DNA from: Paracoccus versutus
GTDB lineage: Bacteria > Pseudomonadota > Alphaproteobacteria > Rhodobacterales > Rhodobacteraceae
NCBI RefSeq assembly: GCF_000763885.1
Contig: NZ_JRKO01000018.1
Span: 35,295 to 99,294 of the forward strand
Length of the DNA: 64,000 bases
Direction of reading: 5' to 3'
Below, piece after piece: positions 8,273 through 17,449 of this stretch. The notes below the pieces were generated by a model, which saw nothing but the letters and a program-made list of their open reading frames with translations, was not told the DNA's origin and made no database searches. The first letter of the stretch is position 1. Each line of letters begins with the position of its first letter. The translations under genes and the position numbers were made by a program.

Positions 8273-9613
8273 TCACTTCTCCGGCACCAGCCCCCGCGGC
8301 GCAAAGCGCAGCACCAGCAGCAGCACCAGCCCCAGCGCGATGAAGCGCATATGCGGCGCGCTGCCCAGCAGGTGGTCGCGCAATGCGCCCGCGGGCAGCG
8401 GCCCGGTGACAAGCCGCATCAGCTCGGGCCCCCAGACCTCGGCCTTGATCCACAGGAACCAGACCAGGATCGCCCCGAGCGCCGCGCCCCAGTTGTTGCC
8501 CGAGCCGCCGACGATCACCATCACCCAGATCAGGAAGGTATAGCGCAGCGGATTGAAGCTGTTGGGCGACAAAAGCCCGTCCAGCGTGACCATCATCGCG
8601 CCGGCCAGGCCGATCACCGCGCTGCCGATGACGAAGATCTGCAGATGCCGGCGGGTCACGTCCTTGCCCATGGCCTCGGCGGCGGTCTCGTTGTCGCGGA
8701 TCGCGCGCATCATCCGGCCCCAGGGCGATTTCAGCGCCAGTTCCGCCAGCAGGATCAGCGCCAGCAGCACCGCCCCGAACAGGCCCGCGTAAAGCAGCTT
8801 GACCCAGACGCCCGAGGCGACGGCCGGGCTCATCCCCCATTCGGCGGCGCGGGCCACGAAATCGGCATTGCCCTGCAGGTCCAGCTCATAGGGCACCGGG
8901 CGCGGGATGCCCGAGACGTTCTTGACCCCGCGCGACAGCCATTCCTCGTTGCGCATCACCGCGACGATGATCTCGCCGATGCCCAGCGTGGCGATGGCCA
9001 GGTAGTCCGAGCGCAGCCCCAGCGCCACCTTGCCGACGCCCCAGGCGGCCGCGGCGGCAAACAGCGCCCCCACCGGCCAGGACAGCAGCACTGGCCAGCC
9101 CAGCCCGCCGATATTGCCGGCGCGGGCGGAATTGTTCGCCTCGATCGCCATCACCGCCGGATCGAACAGCCAGCGATAGGCCACGAAGCCCGCCACCAGC
9201 ACCGCGACCAGCGCCGGGACGCGCCAGGCCCCGGAGATGCGCCGCCAAACCTGCGCCGCCAGCACCAGCGTGCCGAGCCCAACCAGAAGCGCCAGGATCA
9301 GCCGCGGCCCGCCGGCGGCCCAGGCGCCCTGCACCGGCGCGGTCGAGACCAGCACCGGCGCCAGCCCGCCAAGCGCCAGGAAGCCGACGACGCCGGCGTT
9401 GAACAGCCCGGCATAGCCCCATTGCATGTTGACGCCCAGGGCCATGACGGCCGAGATCAGCCCCATGTTCAGGATGGCCAGCGCCGTGTTCCAGCTGCCC
9501 GAGAACAGCGCGTTGCGAAAGCTGCCCTCGGCCAGGAACAGCGCGGCCAGGATCAGGAACAGCACCGGCGCGCGCCAGGGGCTGACCGCTTCGGCTTGAC
9601 GTGTATTCGACAT
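8273..9613 (-). CDS. livM: Branched-chain amino acid ABC transporter permease LivM
   Basis: Inner-membrane permease of the LivM family, 446 aa, with about ten hydrophobic segments and the conserved permease loop (SPWGRMMRAIRDNETAAEAMG, around residue 310; GNNWGAALGAI near 380). It is longer than many LivM proteins because of extra hydrophobic and periplasmic segments at about residues 95-190. It is the last gene of the minus-strand set livJ-livG-livF-livH-livM, 15 bp after livH. The ligand may be a branched-chain amino acid or another small amide or amino acid; sequence does not fix this. Confidence 0.9.
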   Translation of the reverse strand: MSNTRQAEAVSPWRAPVLFLILAALFLAEGSFRNALFSGSWNTALAILNMGLISAVMALGVNMQWGYAGLFNAGVVGFLALGGLAPVLVSTAPVQGAWAAGGPRLILALLVGLGTLVLAAQVWRRISGAWRVPALVAVLVAGFVAYRWLFDPAVMAIEANNSARAGNIGGLGWPVLLSWPVGALFAAAAAWGVGKVALGLRSDYLAIATLGIGEIIVAVMRNEEWLSRGVKNVSGIPRPVPYELDLQGNADFVARAAEWGMSPAVASGVWVKLLYAGLFGAVLLALILLAELALKSPWGRMMRAIRDNETAAEAMGKDVTRRHLQIFVIGSAVIGLAGAMMVTLDGLLSPNSFNPLRYTFLIWVMVIVGGSGNNWGAALGAILVWFLWIKAEVWGPELMRLVTGPLPAGALRDHLLGSAPHMRFIALGLVLLLVLRFAPRGLVPEK

Positions 9614-9628
9614 GGATAAACGCCCTCC

Positions 9629-10630
9629 TCAGACGGATTTGCCGCGGAACAGGCCGGTCGGCCGGAACAGCAGGACCACGATCAGGATCACGAAGCTGAC
9701 CGCGAACTTGTATTCGGTGGACAGAAGCTGCAGCAGCCCCTGGGGCTCAAAGCCCAGGTAGGTCGCGATCTTGCGCCAGGGATAGGTCACGGCCACCTCG
9801 GAGAAGGCGACGATGAAGCCGCCCGCCACCGCGCCCAGCGGATTGCCGAGGCCGCCGACGATGGCGGCGGCAAAGATCGGCAGCAGGATCTGGAAATAGT
9901 TGAAGACCTTGAAGGACTTGTCCAGCCCGTAAAGCGTGCCCGCCGTCACCGCCAGCGCGGTGGCGATCAGCCAGGTCAGGCGCACCACCCGCTCGGGGTC
10001 GATGCCCGACAGCAGCGCCAGGTCCTCGTTGTCGGAATAGGCCCGCATCGCCTTGCCGGCGCGCGAGCGGTTCAGGAAGCGGAACAGCGCCCAGCAGGCC
10101 AGCGCCGTCACCACCAGCGTCAGCGCCTGGCTGACGCGCAGCGACAGCCCCTCGGACAGCCCGGTCCAGGCGCGGAACTGCTGCACGCTGACCAGGAAGC
10201 GCGCGCCGTCGTCGAAGCGGATCTCGTCGACGCCGATGATCAGCCGCGTCAGCCCGTTCATGATGAACATGACCCCGACCGAGGCCATGACCAGGATGAT
10301 CGGGGCCGAGCGCTTGCTGCGATAGAAGCGATAGACCACGCGGTCGGTGCCCAGGATGAAGACCGCGGTCAGCGCGATGCCGAAGGGCAGGGCCAGCAGC
10401 GCCGTGGGCAGCGGGCCCAGGCCGATGCCGATGGCCTGCAGCCCCCAGGTGATCAGGATCACCAGCGCGGCGCCGAAGGCCATGGTGTCGCCATGGGCGA
10501 AGTTGGAAAAGCGCAGGATGCCGTAGATCAGCGTCACCCCCAGCGCCCCAAGCGCCAGCTGCGCGCCATAGGAGGCGGCGGGGATCACCACGAAGTTCAG
10601 GATGGCCACGAGGGCGTTCAGCATGTCCAT
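9629..10630 (-). CDS. livH: Branched-chain amino acid ABC transporter permease LivH
   Basis: Second membrane subunit of the HAAT-type importer, 333 aa with about eight membrane segments. The family features LALGALGVTLIYGILRFSNF near the N-terminus, SRAGKAMRAYSDNEDLALL in the cytoplasmic coupling loop and GGLGNPLGAVAGG near residue 255 are present. It is separated from livF by 2 bp and from livM by 15 bp, consistent with one transcript. Confidence 0.93.
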   Translation of the reverse strand: MDMLNALVAILNFVVIPAASYGAQLALGALGVTLIYGILRFSNFAHGDTMAFGAALVILITWGLQAIGIGLGPLPTALLALPFGIALTAVFILGTDRVVYRFYRSKRSAPIILVMASVGVMFIMNGLTRLIIGVDEIRFDDGARFLVSVQQFRAWTGLSEGLSLRVSQALTLVVTALACWALFRFLNRSRAGKAMRAYSDNEDLALLSGIDPERVVRLTWLIATALAVTAGTLYGLDKSFKVFNYFQILLPIFAAAIVGGLGNPLGAVAGGFIVAFSEVAVTYPWRKIATYLGFEPQGLLQLLSTEYKFAVSFVILIVVLLFRPTGLFRGKSV

Positions 10631-10632
10631 CT

Positions 10633-11343
10633 TCAGCCCCCCAGGAAGGTGCGGCGGACCTCGGGATCGGCCAGCAACGCCTGCCCGCTGTCGGTGTAAC
10701 GGTTGGCGCCCTGCACCAGCACATAGCCGATGTCGGCGATCTCCAGCGCCTGGCGGGCGTTCTGTTCCACCATCAGGATCGAGATGCCGGTGCGGGCGAC
10801 CTCGATGATGCGGTCGAACAGCTCGTCCATGACGATGGGGCTGACGCCAGCGGTCGGCTCGTCCAGCATCAGCAGGCTGGGCCGGGTCATCAGCGCCCGG
10901 CCGACGGCGACCTGCTGGCGCTGGCCGCCCGACAATTCGCCGGCGTTCTGCCTGCGCTTGTCGGCCACGGCCGGGAACAGCTCATAGACCTGGGCCATGG
11001 TGTCGCGGTAATCGTCCTCGCGGATGAAGGCGCCCATCTCCAGGTTTTCCTCGACCGTCATGGTCGGGAAGATGTTGTGGGTCTGCGGCACGAAGCCCAT
11101 GCCCTTGCGCACCCGCTCCTGCGGGGTCAGCCGGGTGATGTCCTCGCCGGCCAGCGCGACCTTGCCCTCGCGTAGGGCCAGCATGCCGAAGACGGCCTTC
11201 ATCGCCGTCGACTTGCCGGCGCCGTTCGGGCCGACGATCACGGCGATCTGGCCACGTTCGACCGTCAGGGTGCAGCCGTTCAGGATGTCGGCCTTGCCAT
11301 AGCCGCCGCGCATGTCGGTGGCGGAAAGATAGGGCTCTGCCAT
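10633..11343 (-). CDS. livF: Branched-chain amino acid ABC transporter ATPase LivF
   Basis: Cytoplasmic ABC ATPase of 236 aa. Walker A GPNGAGKST lies at residues 38-46, the signature LSGGQRQQ at about 140-147 and Walker B LLMLDEPTAG directly after it. The start ATG at 11343-11341 overlaps the livG stop (ATGA). Upstream in-frame ATGs would lie inside livG and are not used. It pairs with LivG to drive LivH/LivM. Confidence 0.95.
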   Translation of the reverse strand: MAEPYLSATDMRGGYGKADILNGCTLTVERGQIAVIVGPNGAGKSTAMKAVFGMLALREGKVALAGEDITRLTPQERVRKGMGFVPQTHNIFPTMTVEENLEMGAFIREDDYRDTMAQVYELFPAVADKRRQNAGELSGGQRQQVAVGRALMTRPSLLMLDEPTAGVSPIVMDELFDRIIEVARTGISILMVEQNARQALEIADIGYVLVQGANRYTDSGQALLADPEVRRTFLGG

Positions 11344-12248
11344 CACAGCTCTCCCGCTGGCTTGCCGTCGCCGCCACGGCCGGCCTCGGCCCCCAGGCCG
11401 GGCTGGGCGCCGTGGCTTTCGCCGAAGGCGGCTTCCTCGGCCACCTCGGCCGCGACCTTGTTCTTCAGGCCGGTGCCCAGATAGGCCTCGATCACCGCCT
11501 CGTTCTTCATGATGCTGTCGGCGGAGCCCTGGGCCAGAACCTTGCCCGCCGCCATGACGATCACCGGGTCGCAAAGCCGGCCGATGAAATCCATGTCATG
11601 CTCGATCACGCAGAAGGTATAGCCGCGCTCCTTGTTCAGCCGCACGATGGCATCGCCGATGGTACCCAGCAGCGTGCGGTTCACCCCGGCGCCGACCTCG
11701 TCCAGAAAGACGATCTTCGCATCCACCATCATGGTGCGGCCCAGTTCCAGCAGCTTCTTCTGCCCGCCGGACAGGTTGCCGGCCTTTTCGTCGGCGACAT
11801 GGGAAATGGTCAGAAACTCAAGCACTTCGTCGGCCTTCTTGCGAAGCGCGCGCTCCTCCTCGCGGATGCGGCCGCGGCGGAGCCAGGTGTTCAGCAGCGT
11901 CTCGCCGCATTGGCCGCCGGGCACCATCATCAGGTTCTCGCGCACCGTCATCGAGGAAAACTCGTGCGCCAGCTGGAAGGTGCGCAACAGCCCCTTGTGG
12001 AACAGCTCGTGCGGCGGCAGGCCGGTGATGTCCTCGCCGGCCATGGTCACGCGGCCGGCCGTCGGTTTCAGAACGCCGGCGATGACGTTGAAAAGCGTGG
12101 ATTTCCCGGCGCCGTTCGGGCCGATCAATCCGGTGATCGAGCCCGTCTCGATCGTCAGGCTGGCACCATCGACGGCGCGGAAGCCTCCGAAATGCTTGTG
12201 CAGGTCGTGGACCTGGATCATAGTGCTCCCCAGCTTCATGCGTTGCAT
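11343..12248 (-). CDS. livG: Branched-chain amino acid ABC transporter ATPase LivG
   Basis: ABC ATPase of up to 301 aa. Walker A GPNGAGKST (residues 43-51 from the first ATG), signature LSGGQKKLLELG and Walker B IVFLDEVGAG are present. Two starts are plausible: ATG 12248 and ATG 12221, the latter preceded by GGGGAG and giving MIQVHDLHKHFGG, which fits the family better. The C-terminal ~40 residues form a polar Ala/Gly-rich tail beyond the normal LivG end, which is unusual. ATGA overlap with livF. Confidence 0.93.
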   Translation of the reverse strand: MQRMKLGSTMIQVHDLHKHFGGFRAVDGASLTIETGSITGLIGPNGAGKSTLFNVIAGVLKPTAGRVTMAGEDITGLPPHELFHKGLLRTFQLAHEFSSMTVRENLMMVPGGQCGETLLNTWLRRGRIREEERALRKKADEVLEFLTISHVADEKAGNLSGGQKKLLELGRTMMVDAKIVFLDEVGAGVNRTLLGTIGDAIVRLNKERGYTFCVIEHDMDFIGRLCDPVIVMAAGKVLAQGSADSIMKNEAVIEAYLGTGLKNKVAAEVAEEAAFGESHGAQPGLGAEAGRGGDGKPAGEL

Positions 12249-12284
12249 GAAGAATTTCCCTTACGGGATTGTTCTTGATTGTGA

Positions 12285-12309
12285 AAAGGGCCCGGAGACC
12301 GGACCCTTT
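12285..12309 (-). terminator. Hairpin between livJ and livG (partial terminator)
   Basis: AAAGGGCCCGG at 12285-12295 pairs with CCGGACCCTTT at 12299-12309 with one C-A mismatch and a 3-nt loop. In the livJ transcript it is followed by TTTTC. Such a site would let the binding-protein mRNA accumulate above the downstream transporter genes. Confidence 0.65.
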
Positions 12310-12325
12310 CCGCGACCTGCGGGCC

Positions 12326-13510
12326 TTAGCGGTAGCCTATGACGTTCAGCTTGCCGCCCTTGAAATCGACCTCGCGATAGACGCCGGCGCTTTCGCCCGG
12401 CTCGATCAGCTCGACCGAGGTGGCGCCGACATAGTCGATGTCCTGGCCCGCCGCGAGCAGCTCCAGCCCCTTGGCCAGCTCGCCCGGATAGATCTTTTCG
12501 CCCGGCTCGTTGGCGACTTCCATCACCTTGTCCTTGTAGACCGTGGGGTCCGAGGACTTGGCGGCCTGCATGGCCAGCAGCATCAGCGCGGCGGCGTCGT
12601 AGGATTCGCCGGCATAGGCCGAGGTGCCGTCGAAGCCGGCTTCCTTGGCGAGCGCGTCGAACTTGTCATGCCCCTCGCCCTCGGCCGAGGGGTTCTGGCC
12701 GAACGAGTTTTCCAGCTGGGTGCCGAACTTCTCGACCAGCACGTTGTTGACCATGCCGTCGGGCAGCACGAAGACCTCGAAGGCGCCGGTGTCGAGCGAG
12801 CCCTGGATGACGCCCGAGCCGCCCTGGTCGGCATAGCCCGCCACGACCAGCGCATCGCCGCCCGCGGCCGCAAGCGCCGCGACCTCGGCCGAATAGTCGG
12901 CCTTGCCGTCGTCATGGGCCGAAACCACGGTGACGGTGCCGCCCTTGGCCTTGTAGGCGTCGGCGAAGCTGTCGGCCAGGCCCTTGCCGTAGTCGTTGTT
13001 GGTATAGGTCACCGCGACGCTGTTGATGCCGCGTTCCAGCACGATGTCGGCCATGACTTCACCCTGGCGCGCGTCCGAGGGCGAGGTGCGGAAGAAGAAG
13101 CCCTTGTCGTCGATGGTCGAAAGCGCGGGCGAGGTCGCCGAGGGCGAGATCATCACCACGCCCTGCGGCACGCCGACCTGTTCGAGCGAGGCGATGGTTT
13201 CGCCCGAACACATGCCGCCCATGACGCCCTTGACGCCTTCGGCAGTCACCAGCCGGGTGACGGCGGCAACCGAGGCGGCCGCGTCGATGCAGGTGTTGTC
13301 CGCGACCACCGGGGTCACGGTCGAGCCGTCCAGCAGCTTGCCGCTGTCCGAGACCTCCTTCATCGCCAGTTCCGCGCCTTTCTGCATTGCCGGCGAGATC
13401 GATTCCAAGGGGCCGGTCAGGCCCAGCGAAATGCCCATCTTGATTTCCTCGGCGCCGGCGGCACCGGCAAGCAAGGCTCCGGCGGCGCTGGCCAGAAGAA
13501 GCTTTTTCAT
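12326..13510 (-). CDS. livJ: Branched-chain amino acid ABC transporter substrate-binding protein
   Basis: Periplasmic type I binding protein (LivJ/AmiC fold) of 394 aa. A Sec signal MKKLLLASAAGALLAGAAGA occupies residues 1-20. The mature part has SLGLTGPLESISPAM and later the VMISPSATSPALS and YTNNDYGKG motifs that line the ligand cleft in this family. ATG 13510 is chosen over an earlier in-frame start because AGGGAGA lies just upstream and the signal peptide starts there. First gene of the importer; exact ligand unknown. Confidence 0.93.
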   Translation of the reverse strand: MKKLLLASAAGALLAGAAGAEEIKMGISLGLTGPLESISPAMQKGAELAMKEVSDSGKLLDGSTVTPVVADNTCIDAAASVAAVTRLVTAEGVKGVMGGMCSGETIASLEQVGVPQGVVMISPSATSPALSTIDDKGFFFRTSPSDARQGEVMADIVLERGINSVAVTYTNNDYGKGLADSFADAYKAKGGTVTVVSAHDDGKADYSAEVAALAAAGGDALVVAGYADQGGSGVIQGSLDTGAFEVFVLPDGMVNNVLVEKFGTQLENSFGQNPSAEGEGHDKFDALAKEAGFDGTSAYAGESYDAAALMLLAMQAAKSSDPTVYKDKVMEVANEPGEKIYPGELAKGLELLAAGQDIDYVGATSVELIEPGESAGVYREVDFKGGKLNVIGYR

Positions 13511-13537
13511 CAGTCGTCTCCCTGAGTGGAACATTGT

Positions 13538-13550
13538 CCTGTCTGACAGG
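13538..13550. promoter_or_regulatory. Palindrome CCTGTC-T-GACAGG upstream of livJ
   Basis: A perfect 6-bp inverted repeat with a one-base centre lies 28 bp before the livJ start. On the minus strand it directly follows a TATAAC sequence that could be the -10 box, so a protein bound here would cover the transcription start. No convincing -35 was seen. Regulator unknown. Confidence 0.45.
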
Positions 13551-13633
13551 TTATAAGCGCGCGAATGAAAAGAAAAGCGTGTTGGCGACCGCGGAAGGCG
13601 CGCGATCGGGCACTTGCCGCAGCGGAAGTTCCG

Positions 13634-14635
13634 CTAATGCGCCCCGGCCGCGCCGCGTTCGCGATAGGGCGTGCAACCATAGGTCGCGCGATAGCATTTC
13701 GAGAAATGTACGGCCGAGGCGAAGCCGCAGGCCAGGGCGATCTCCATCACGCTCATCGGGGTCTGCAGCAGCAGGTGGCGCGCCCGTTCCAGCCGCAGCT
13801 CCATGTAATAGCGCTTGGGCGAGCGGCCCAGGTGGCGGGCGAACAGCCGCTCCAGCTGGCGCGGCGACAGGCCCGCCTCGGCGGCCAGCCGCGCGGGGCT
13901 GACCGGATCCTCGATATTGGCCTCCATCCGGGCCAGAACCTGCGCCAGCCGGGGATGGTGCGCGCCGATCCGGCCGGGGCTGGACAGGCGCTGCTGGTCC
14001 TCTTCCGAGCGGATGGCGGTGTGGATCATCTGGTCGGCCACGCGGCTGGCCAGTTCCGCGCCGTGGTCGCGGGCGATCTGGCGCAGCATCAGGTCGATGG
14101 CGGCGGTGCCGCCGGCGGCGGTCAGCCGGTTGCCGTCCTCGACGAAGACGGTGCGGATCAGGGTGACATCGGGGAATTTCTCGGCAAAGCCGTCCTGGTT
14201 TTCCCAGTGGATGGTGGCGCGGCGGCCGTCCAGCAGCCCGGCCTCGGCCAGCACCCAGGCGCCGGTGCAAAGCGCGCCGATGCGGGTGCCGCGCCGCGCC
14301 TCGCGCCGCAGCCAGGCCAGCACCGGCCGCGTCGCGGCCCGCGCCACGTCCAGCCCGCCGCAGACCAGCACCGTGTCGCCGCGCCGGGTCTCGGCCAGCG
14401 GGCCGTCCAGCAGGATGCGCGCCCCGTTCGAGCAAAGCGCGGTCTCGCCCTGTTCGCCGATCAGCCGCCATTCGTAAAGCTCGCGCCCGGAAAGCCGGTT
14501 GGCCAGCCGCAGGGGCTCGATCGCGGCGGCGAATGAGACCATGGTGAAGCGGTCCAGCAACATAAACACATAGCGCAGCGCGGGGGCCGGATTCGGCCCC
14601 GGAGCGGGGGGGACTGCTGGATCGTGGTCTGGCAT
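13634..14635 (-). CDS. GlxA-family AraC-type regulator (GbdR-like)
   Basis: Protein of 333 aa with a DJ-1/PfpI-like amidotransferase-fold domain at about residues 20-190 ([14 protein letters not shown] with Cys123 at the nucleophile-elbow position) and an AraC-type double helix-turn-helix at about 225-325 ([19 protein letters not shown] and [22 protein letters not shown]). GlxA-type factors sense small metabolites; the closest familiar relatives control glycine-betaine or carnitine catabolism (GbdR, CdhR). No catabolic genes are adjacent, so the ligand is open. It is divergent from the DAHP synthase gene, with only 118 bp between starts. Confidence 0.8.
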   Translation of the reverse strand: MPDHDPAVPPAPGPNPAPALRYVFMLLDRFTMVSFAAAIEPLRLANRLSGRELYEWRLIGEQGETALCSNGARILLDGPLAETRRGDTVLVCGGLDVARAATRPVLAWLRREARRGTRIGALCTGAWVLAEAGLLDGRRATIHWENQDGFAEKFPDVTLIRTVFVEDGNRLTAAGGTAAIDLMLRQIARDHGAELASRVADQMIHTAIRSEEDQQRLSSPGRIGAHHPRLAQVLARMEANIEDPVSPARLAAEAGLSPRQLERLFARHLGRSPKRYYMELRLERARHLLLQTPMSVMEIALACGFASAVHFSKCYRATYGCTPYRERGAAGAH

Positions 14636-14694
14636 GTCGGTCGCGCGTCAGGAATTCGCGGCAGATCAGCAGGCAATCGCGGCGCGCGCAAGGC

Positions 14695-14723
14695 TTTTCC
14701 TTTGGTCCTGCACCCTCTATATG
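14695..14723 (+). promoter_or_regulatory. Predicted promoter of the DAHP synthase gene
   Basis: TTTTCC at 14695-14700 and TATATG at 14718-14723 are separated by 17 bp, 30 bp before the ATG. No leader peptide or trp-type attenuator is visible between promoter and gene. Confidence 0.4.
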
Positions 14724-14753
14724 GCAGGCACCGCTTGCATGAAGGATAGGATC

Positions 14754-16163
14754 ATGGCACCGACGAATTCCAGTTCCGCGACCCCGGCACAGGCATGGGA
14801 CAAGCGTGGCTGGCGCGCCTATCCGCGCGTCCAGATGCCCGACTATCCCGACCAGGACGCCGTCGCCGCCGTCGAGGCGCTTCTGGCCAAATACCCGCCG
14901 CTGGTCTTTGCCGGCGAGGCGCGCCGGCTGAGAGCCTCGCTGGGCGAGGTCGCGGCGGGCCGCGCCTTCCTGCTGCAGGGCGGCGACTGCGCCGAAAGCT
15001 TTGCCGAGTTCTCGGCCGACAACATCCGCGACACCTTCAAGGTCATGCTGCAGATGGCCGTCGTGCTGACCTGGGGCGCGCAGCTGCCGGTGGTCAAGGT
15101 CGGCCGCATGGCGGGCCAGTTCGCCAAGCCGCGCTCGGCCCCGATGGAGAAGATCGGCGAGCAGGAGCTGCCCAGCTATCGCGGCGACATCATCAACGGT
15201 TTCGACTTCACCGCCGAGGCGCGCATCCCCGACCCGCAGCGCATGCTGGCGGCCTATACCCAGGCCGCGGCCTCGCTGAACCTGCTGCGCGCCTTCTCGA
15301 CCGGCGGCTATGCCGACATCCACCGGGTGCAAAGCTGGATCAGCGACTTCACCGGCGGAGAGGAGGCGGCGCGCTATCGCGACATTGCCGACCGGATCAG
15401 CGACGCCATGGCCTTCATGGCGGCGGCGGGCGTGACCTCGGAAACCGCGCATGGGCTGGGGACGGTGGATTTCTACACCAGCCACGAGGCCCTGCTGCTG
15501 GAATACGAAGAGGCGCTGGCGCGGATCGATTCGACCACCGGCCTGCCCGTCGCGGGTTCGGGGCACATGATCTGGATCGGCGACCGCACCCGCCAGGTCG
15601 ACGGCGCGCATGTCGAGTTCTGCCGCGGCGTGCAGAACCCGATCGGGCTGAAATGCGGCCCCTCGATCAGCGAGGGCGACCTCAAGGCGCTGATCGCCCG
15701 GCTGAACCCGGAAAACGAGCCGGGCCGGCTGACGCTGATCGCCCGCTTCGGCGCCGGCTCGGTCGGCGACCACCTGCCGCGGCTGATCAAGGCGGTGCGC
15801 GAAGAGGGGGCGAATGTCGTCTGGTCCTGCGACCCGATGCACGGCAACACCATCAAGTCGGCCTCGGGCTACAAGACCCGTCCCTTCGATTCGGTGCTGC
15901 GCGAGGTGCGCGAGTTCTTCGCCGTCCATCGCGCCGAAGGCACCATCCCCGGCGGCGTGCATTTCGAGATGACCGGGCAGGACGTCACCGAATGCATCGG
16001 CGGCGTGCGCGCGGTCACGGACGAGGATCTGTCGAACCGCTATCACACCGCCTGCGATCCGCGGCTGAACGCCAGCCAGTCGCTGGAACTGGCCTTCCTG
16101 GTGGCTGAAGAGCTGCGCAGCCGCCGCGTCAACGGCGCAAGCCGGCAGGCCAAGGCCGGCTGA
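14754..16163 (+). CDS. Class II 3-deoxy-7-phosphoheptulonate synthase (DAHP synthase)
   Basis: First step of the shikimate pathway: PEP plus erythrose 4-phosphate to DAHP. Protein of 469 aa, class II (plant/AroH II type) length. Residues GGDCAES (76-82, Cys79 metal ligand), [12 protein letters not shown] (117-128), LKCGPS and CDPMHGNT are the class signatures. The frame stays open to 14634, but ATG 14754 after GAAGGATAGG matches the normal N-terminus (MAPTNSS then WDKRGWR). Monocistronic: promoter upstream, strong terminator downstream. Confidence 0.95.
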   Translation: MAPTNSSSATPAQAWDKRGWRAYPRVQMPDYPDQDAVAAVEALLAKYPPLVFAGEARRLRASLGEVAAGRAFLLQGGDCAESFAEFSADNIRDTFKVMLQMAVVLTWGAQLPVVKVGRMAGQFAKPRSAPMEKIGEQELPSYRGDIINGFDFTAEARIPDPQRMLAAYTQAAASLNLLRAFSTGGYADIHRVQSWISDFTGGEEAARYRDIADRISDAMAFMAAAGVTSETAHGLGTVDFYTSHEALLLEYEEALARIDSTTGLPVAGSGHMIWIGDRTRQVDGAHVEFCRGVQNPIGLKCGPSISEGDLKALIARLNPENEPGRLTLIARFGAGSVGDHLPRLIKAVREEGANVVWSCDPMHGNTIKSASGYKTRPFDSVLREVREFFAVHRAEGTIPGGVHFEMTGQDVTECIGGVRAVTDEDLSNRYHTACDPRLNASQSLELAFLVAEELRSRRVNGASRQAKAG

Positions 16164-16187
16164 ACCCGGCGCGACGGGAAATGACAG

Positions 16188-16219
16188 GGGCGGCGGGCCT
16201 TGGCCCTGCCGCCCTTTTT
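16188..16219 (+). terminator. Rho-independent terminator of the DAHP synthase gene
   Basis: GGGCGGC-GGGCC pairs with GGCCC-T-GCCGCCC (one bulge) around a short loop and is followed by five T at 16215-16219. This is the clearest intrinsic terminator in the window. Confidence 0.85.
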
Positions 16220-16317
16220 CATGCGCGCCAGTCCATGCGCGCCAGTCCATGCGCGCCAGTCCATGCGCGCCAGTCCATGCGCGCCAGTCCATGCGCGCCG
16301 GTTCATGCGCGCCGGCA
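16220..16317. repeat. Seven-copy 14-bp tandem repeat
   Basis: Unit CATGCGCGCCAGTC. Five identical copies (16220-16233, 16234-16247, 16248-16261, 16262-16275, 16276-16289) are followed by two variants at 16290-16303 (ending GGTT) and 16304-16317 (ending GGCA). It starts directly after the T-run of the terminator. The unit is not a multiple of three, and the reading frames through it are not protein-like. The last variants merge into the duplicated gene fragment at 16309-16435. Confidence 0.95.
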
Positions 16318-16435
16318 GAGGCCGGTTCCGAGATCAGGGCGAGTGCCGGGCGGCTTTGGCGACCTGTCGTTGCGGGCCAGGCGGAACCGCGCCCGGCGCT
16401 CCTCGGGCCTGGCATCGCGGGCAGGATGCGGCGGC
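16309..16435 (-). pseudogene. Decayed copy of the 3' end of the adjacent PAS_5 gene
   Basis: These ~127 bp align with 16463-16592, the end of the PAS_5 gene and its downstream flank. Read on the minus strand the copy gives [11 protein letters not shown] and PKPPGTRP where the gene gives [11 protein letters not shown] and PKPPGSRP. One base is missing near the stop, so the copy reads past the original stop. Offset is 154-155 bp. There is no upstream gene body, so this is a tail-only duplication. Confidence 0.85.
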
Positions 16436-16487
16436 ATTATCAGGCGGCGCACCGGTCCATGGGCGCCGACAGAGGCCCGTTCCGCAA

Positions 16488-17264
16488 TCAGGGACGGGAG
16501 CCGGGCGGTTTTGGCGGCTTGTCATTGCGGATCAGGTGGAACCGCGCGCGGCGCTCCTCGGGGCTGGCGTCGCGGGGTAGGGGCGCGGCGGCGTCGGCCG
16601 GCGGCGCGCCCTTCCAGCGCTGCGGTGGCTCGGCAAAGCCCTGCCGCGAGGGCGAGGGCTCCAGCACCCTGGCGCCGGGAATGACCGGCGAGACAATGTC
16701 CGAAAGCAGGTCGAAGCGGCGCGGCGCCTCGCCGATCCGGCCCTCGGCGACCAGGCAGCCAAGCGCCCGCGTCACGTCCCCCAGGTCCGAGCGCAGCGGC
16801 AGGAGCAGCATCCGCCCCTCCAGCGCCGGACGGCCGTAGCCGGCGGGAGAGGCCAGCGCGATCTCGGCGATCTGGGGCGCGCGGAACACGCTTTCCAGCA
16901 CGTCCGACAGCCGGCCGCGCGAACTGGTGTTCAGAAGGGCGCAAAGCGGCATGCCCCGCACCTCCATCCCCATCAGGTCGATGAGATGGCGCCCGGCCAG
17001 GCGAAACCGGGCTGCGCCCGGCGCGATGCGTTCCAGGATGAAGGCATAGTCCAGCGACCGGCGGATGCCGCGCGGCTCGACATCGGCGCGGTCGGGAATG
17101 GGGCGGCCATGGCGCAGCCCTTCCCAATAGCCGCGCAATTCGCCCAGGGTGCGCTCGACCTGGACGGGTTCGTAATCGGCCAGGTGCAGCAGCTTGCCGG
17201 GCCGGCCCCGAGGCGAATCGGCCCCGTGCGGGGAATCCCCGTCCTGTCCGTGGTCGTTCGACAT
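16488..17264 (-). CDS. PAS_5-domain protein of unknown function
   Basis: Protein of 258 aa. Residues about 35-190 resemble the alphaproteobacterial PAS_5 family: the sequence runs [20 protein letters not shown], then [33 protein letters not shown] and [20 protein letters not shown]. The N-terminal 30 residues and the C-terminal ~60 are charged and probably disordered. No signal peptide, membrane segment or output domain. It could be a standalone ligand- or cofactor-sensing module; its partner is unknown. Its last ~35 codons are duplicated downstream. Confidence 0.7.
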   Translation of the reverse strand: MSNDHGQDGDSPHGADSPRGRPGKLLHLADYEPVQVERTLGELRGYWEGLRHGRPIPDRADVEPRGIRRSLDYAFILERIAPGAARFRLAGRHLIDLMGMEVRGMPLCALLNTSSRGRLSDVLESVFRAPQIAEIALASPAGYGRPALEGRMLLLPLRSDLGDVTRALGCLVAEGRIGEAPRRFDLLSDIVSPVIPGARVLEPSPSRQGFAEPPQRWKGAPPADAAAPLPRDASPEERRARFHLIRNDKPPKPPGSRP

Positions 17265-17449
17265 TCGTCCGGCCTTACCCTGCCACCCGTGAAACCAGCC
17301 CCTGCCGCAAATCTAGCCCCTTCGCCCCCGGCTGCCGAGCGATTTCTTTGCCGGTGGTTAAAAACCTGCGCCCCCGCGCGGGGCTTGACCCCGCTGGCGG
17401 GCGGGGTCATTCAGGCGGCGCTGGAACGCGGGGAACAAGGCGGAGAAGC

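Noticed and set aside
8273..13510. Urea transporter (urtABCDE) instead of liv
   Set aside because: No urease genes nearby and the ATPases have ordinary LivG/LivF motifs; ligand nevertheless remains open.
16220..16317. CRISPR array
   Set aside because: Direct 14-bp tandem copies without spacers and no cas genes.
13551..16415. Long minus-strand frame across the DAHP synthase gene and the 14-bp repeats
   Set aside because: Antisense to a certain gene; the repeats only give it a periodic WRAWTGAHGLARM tail.
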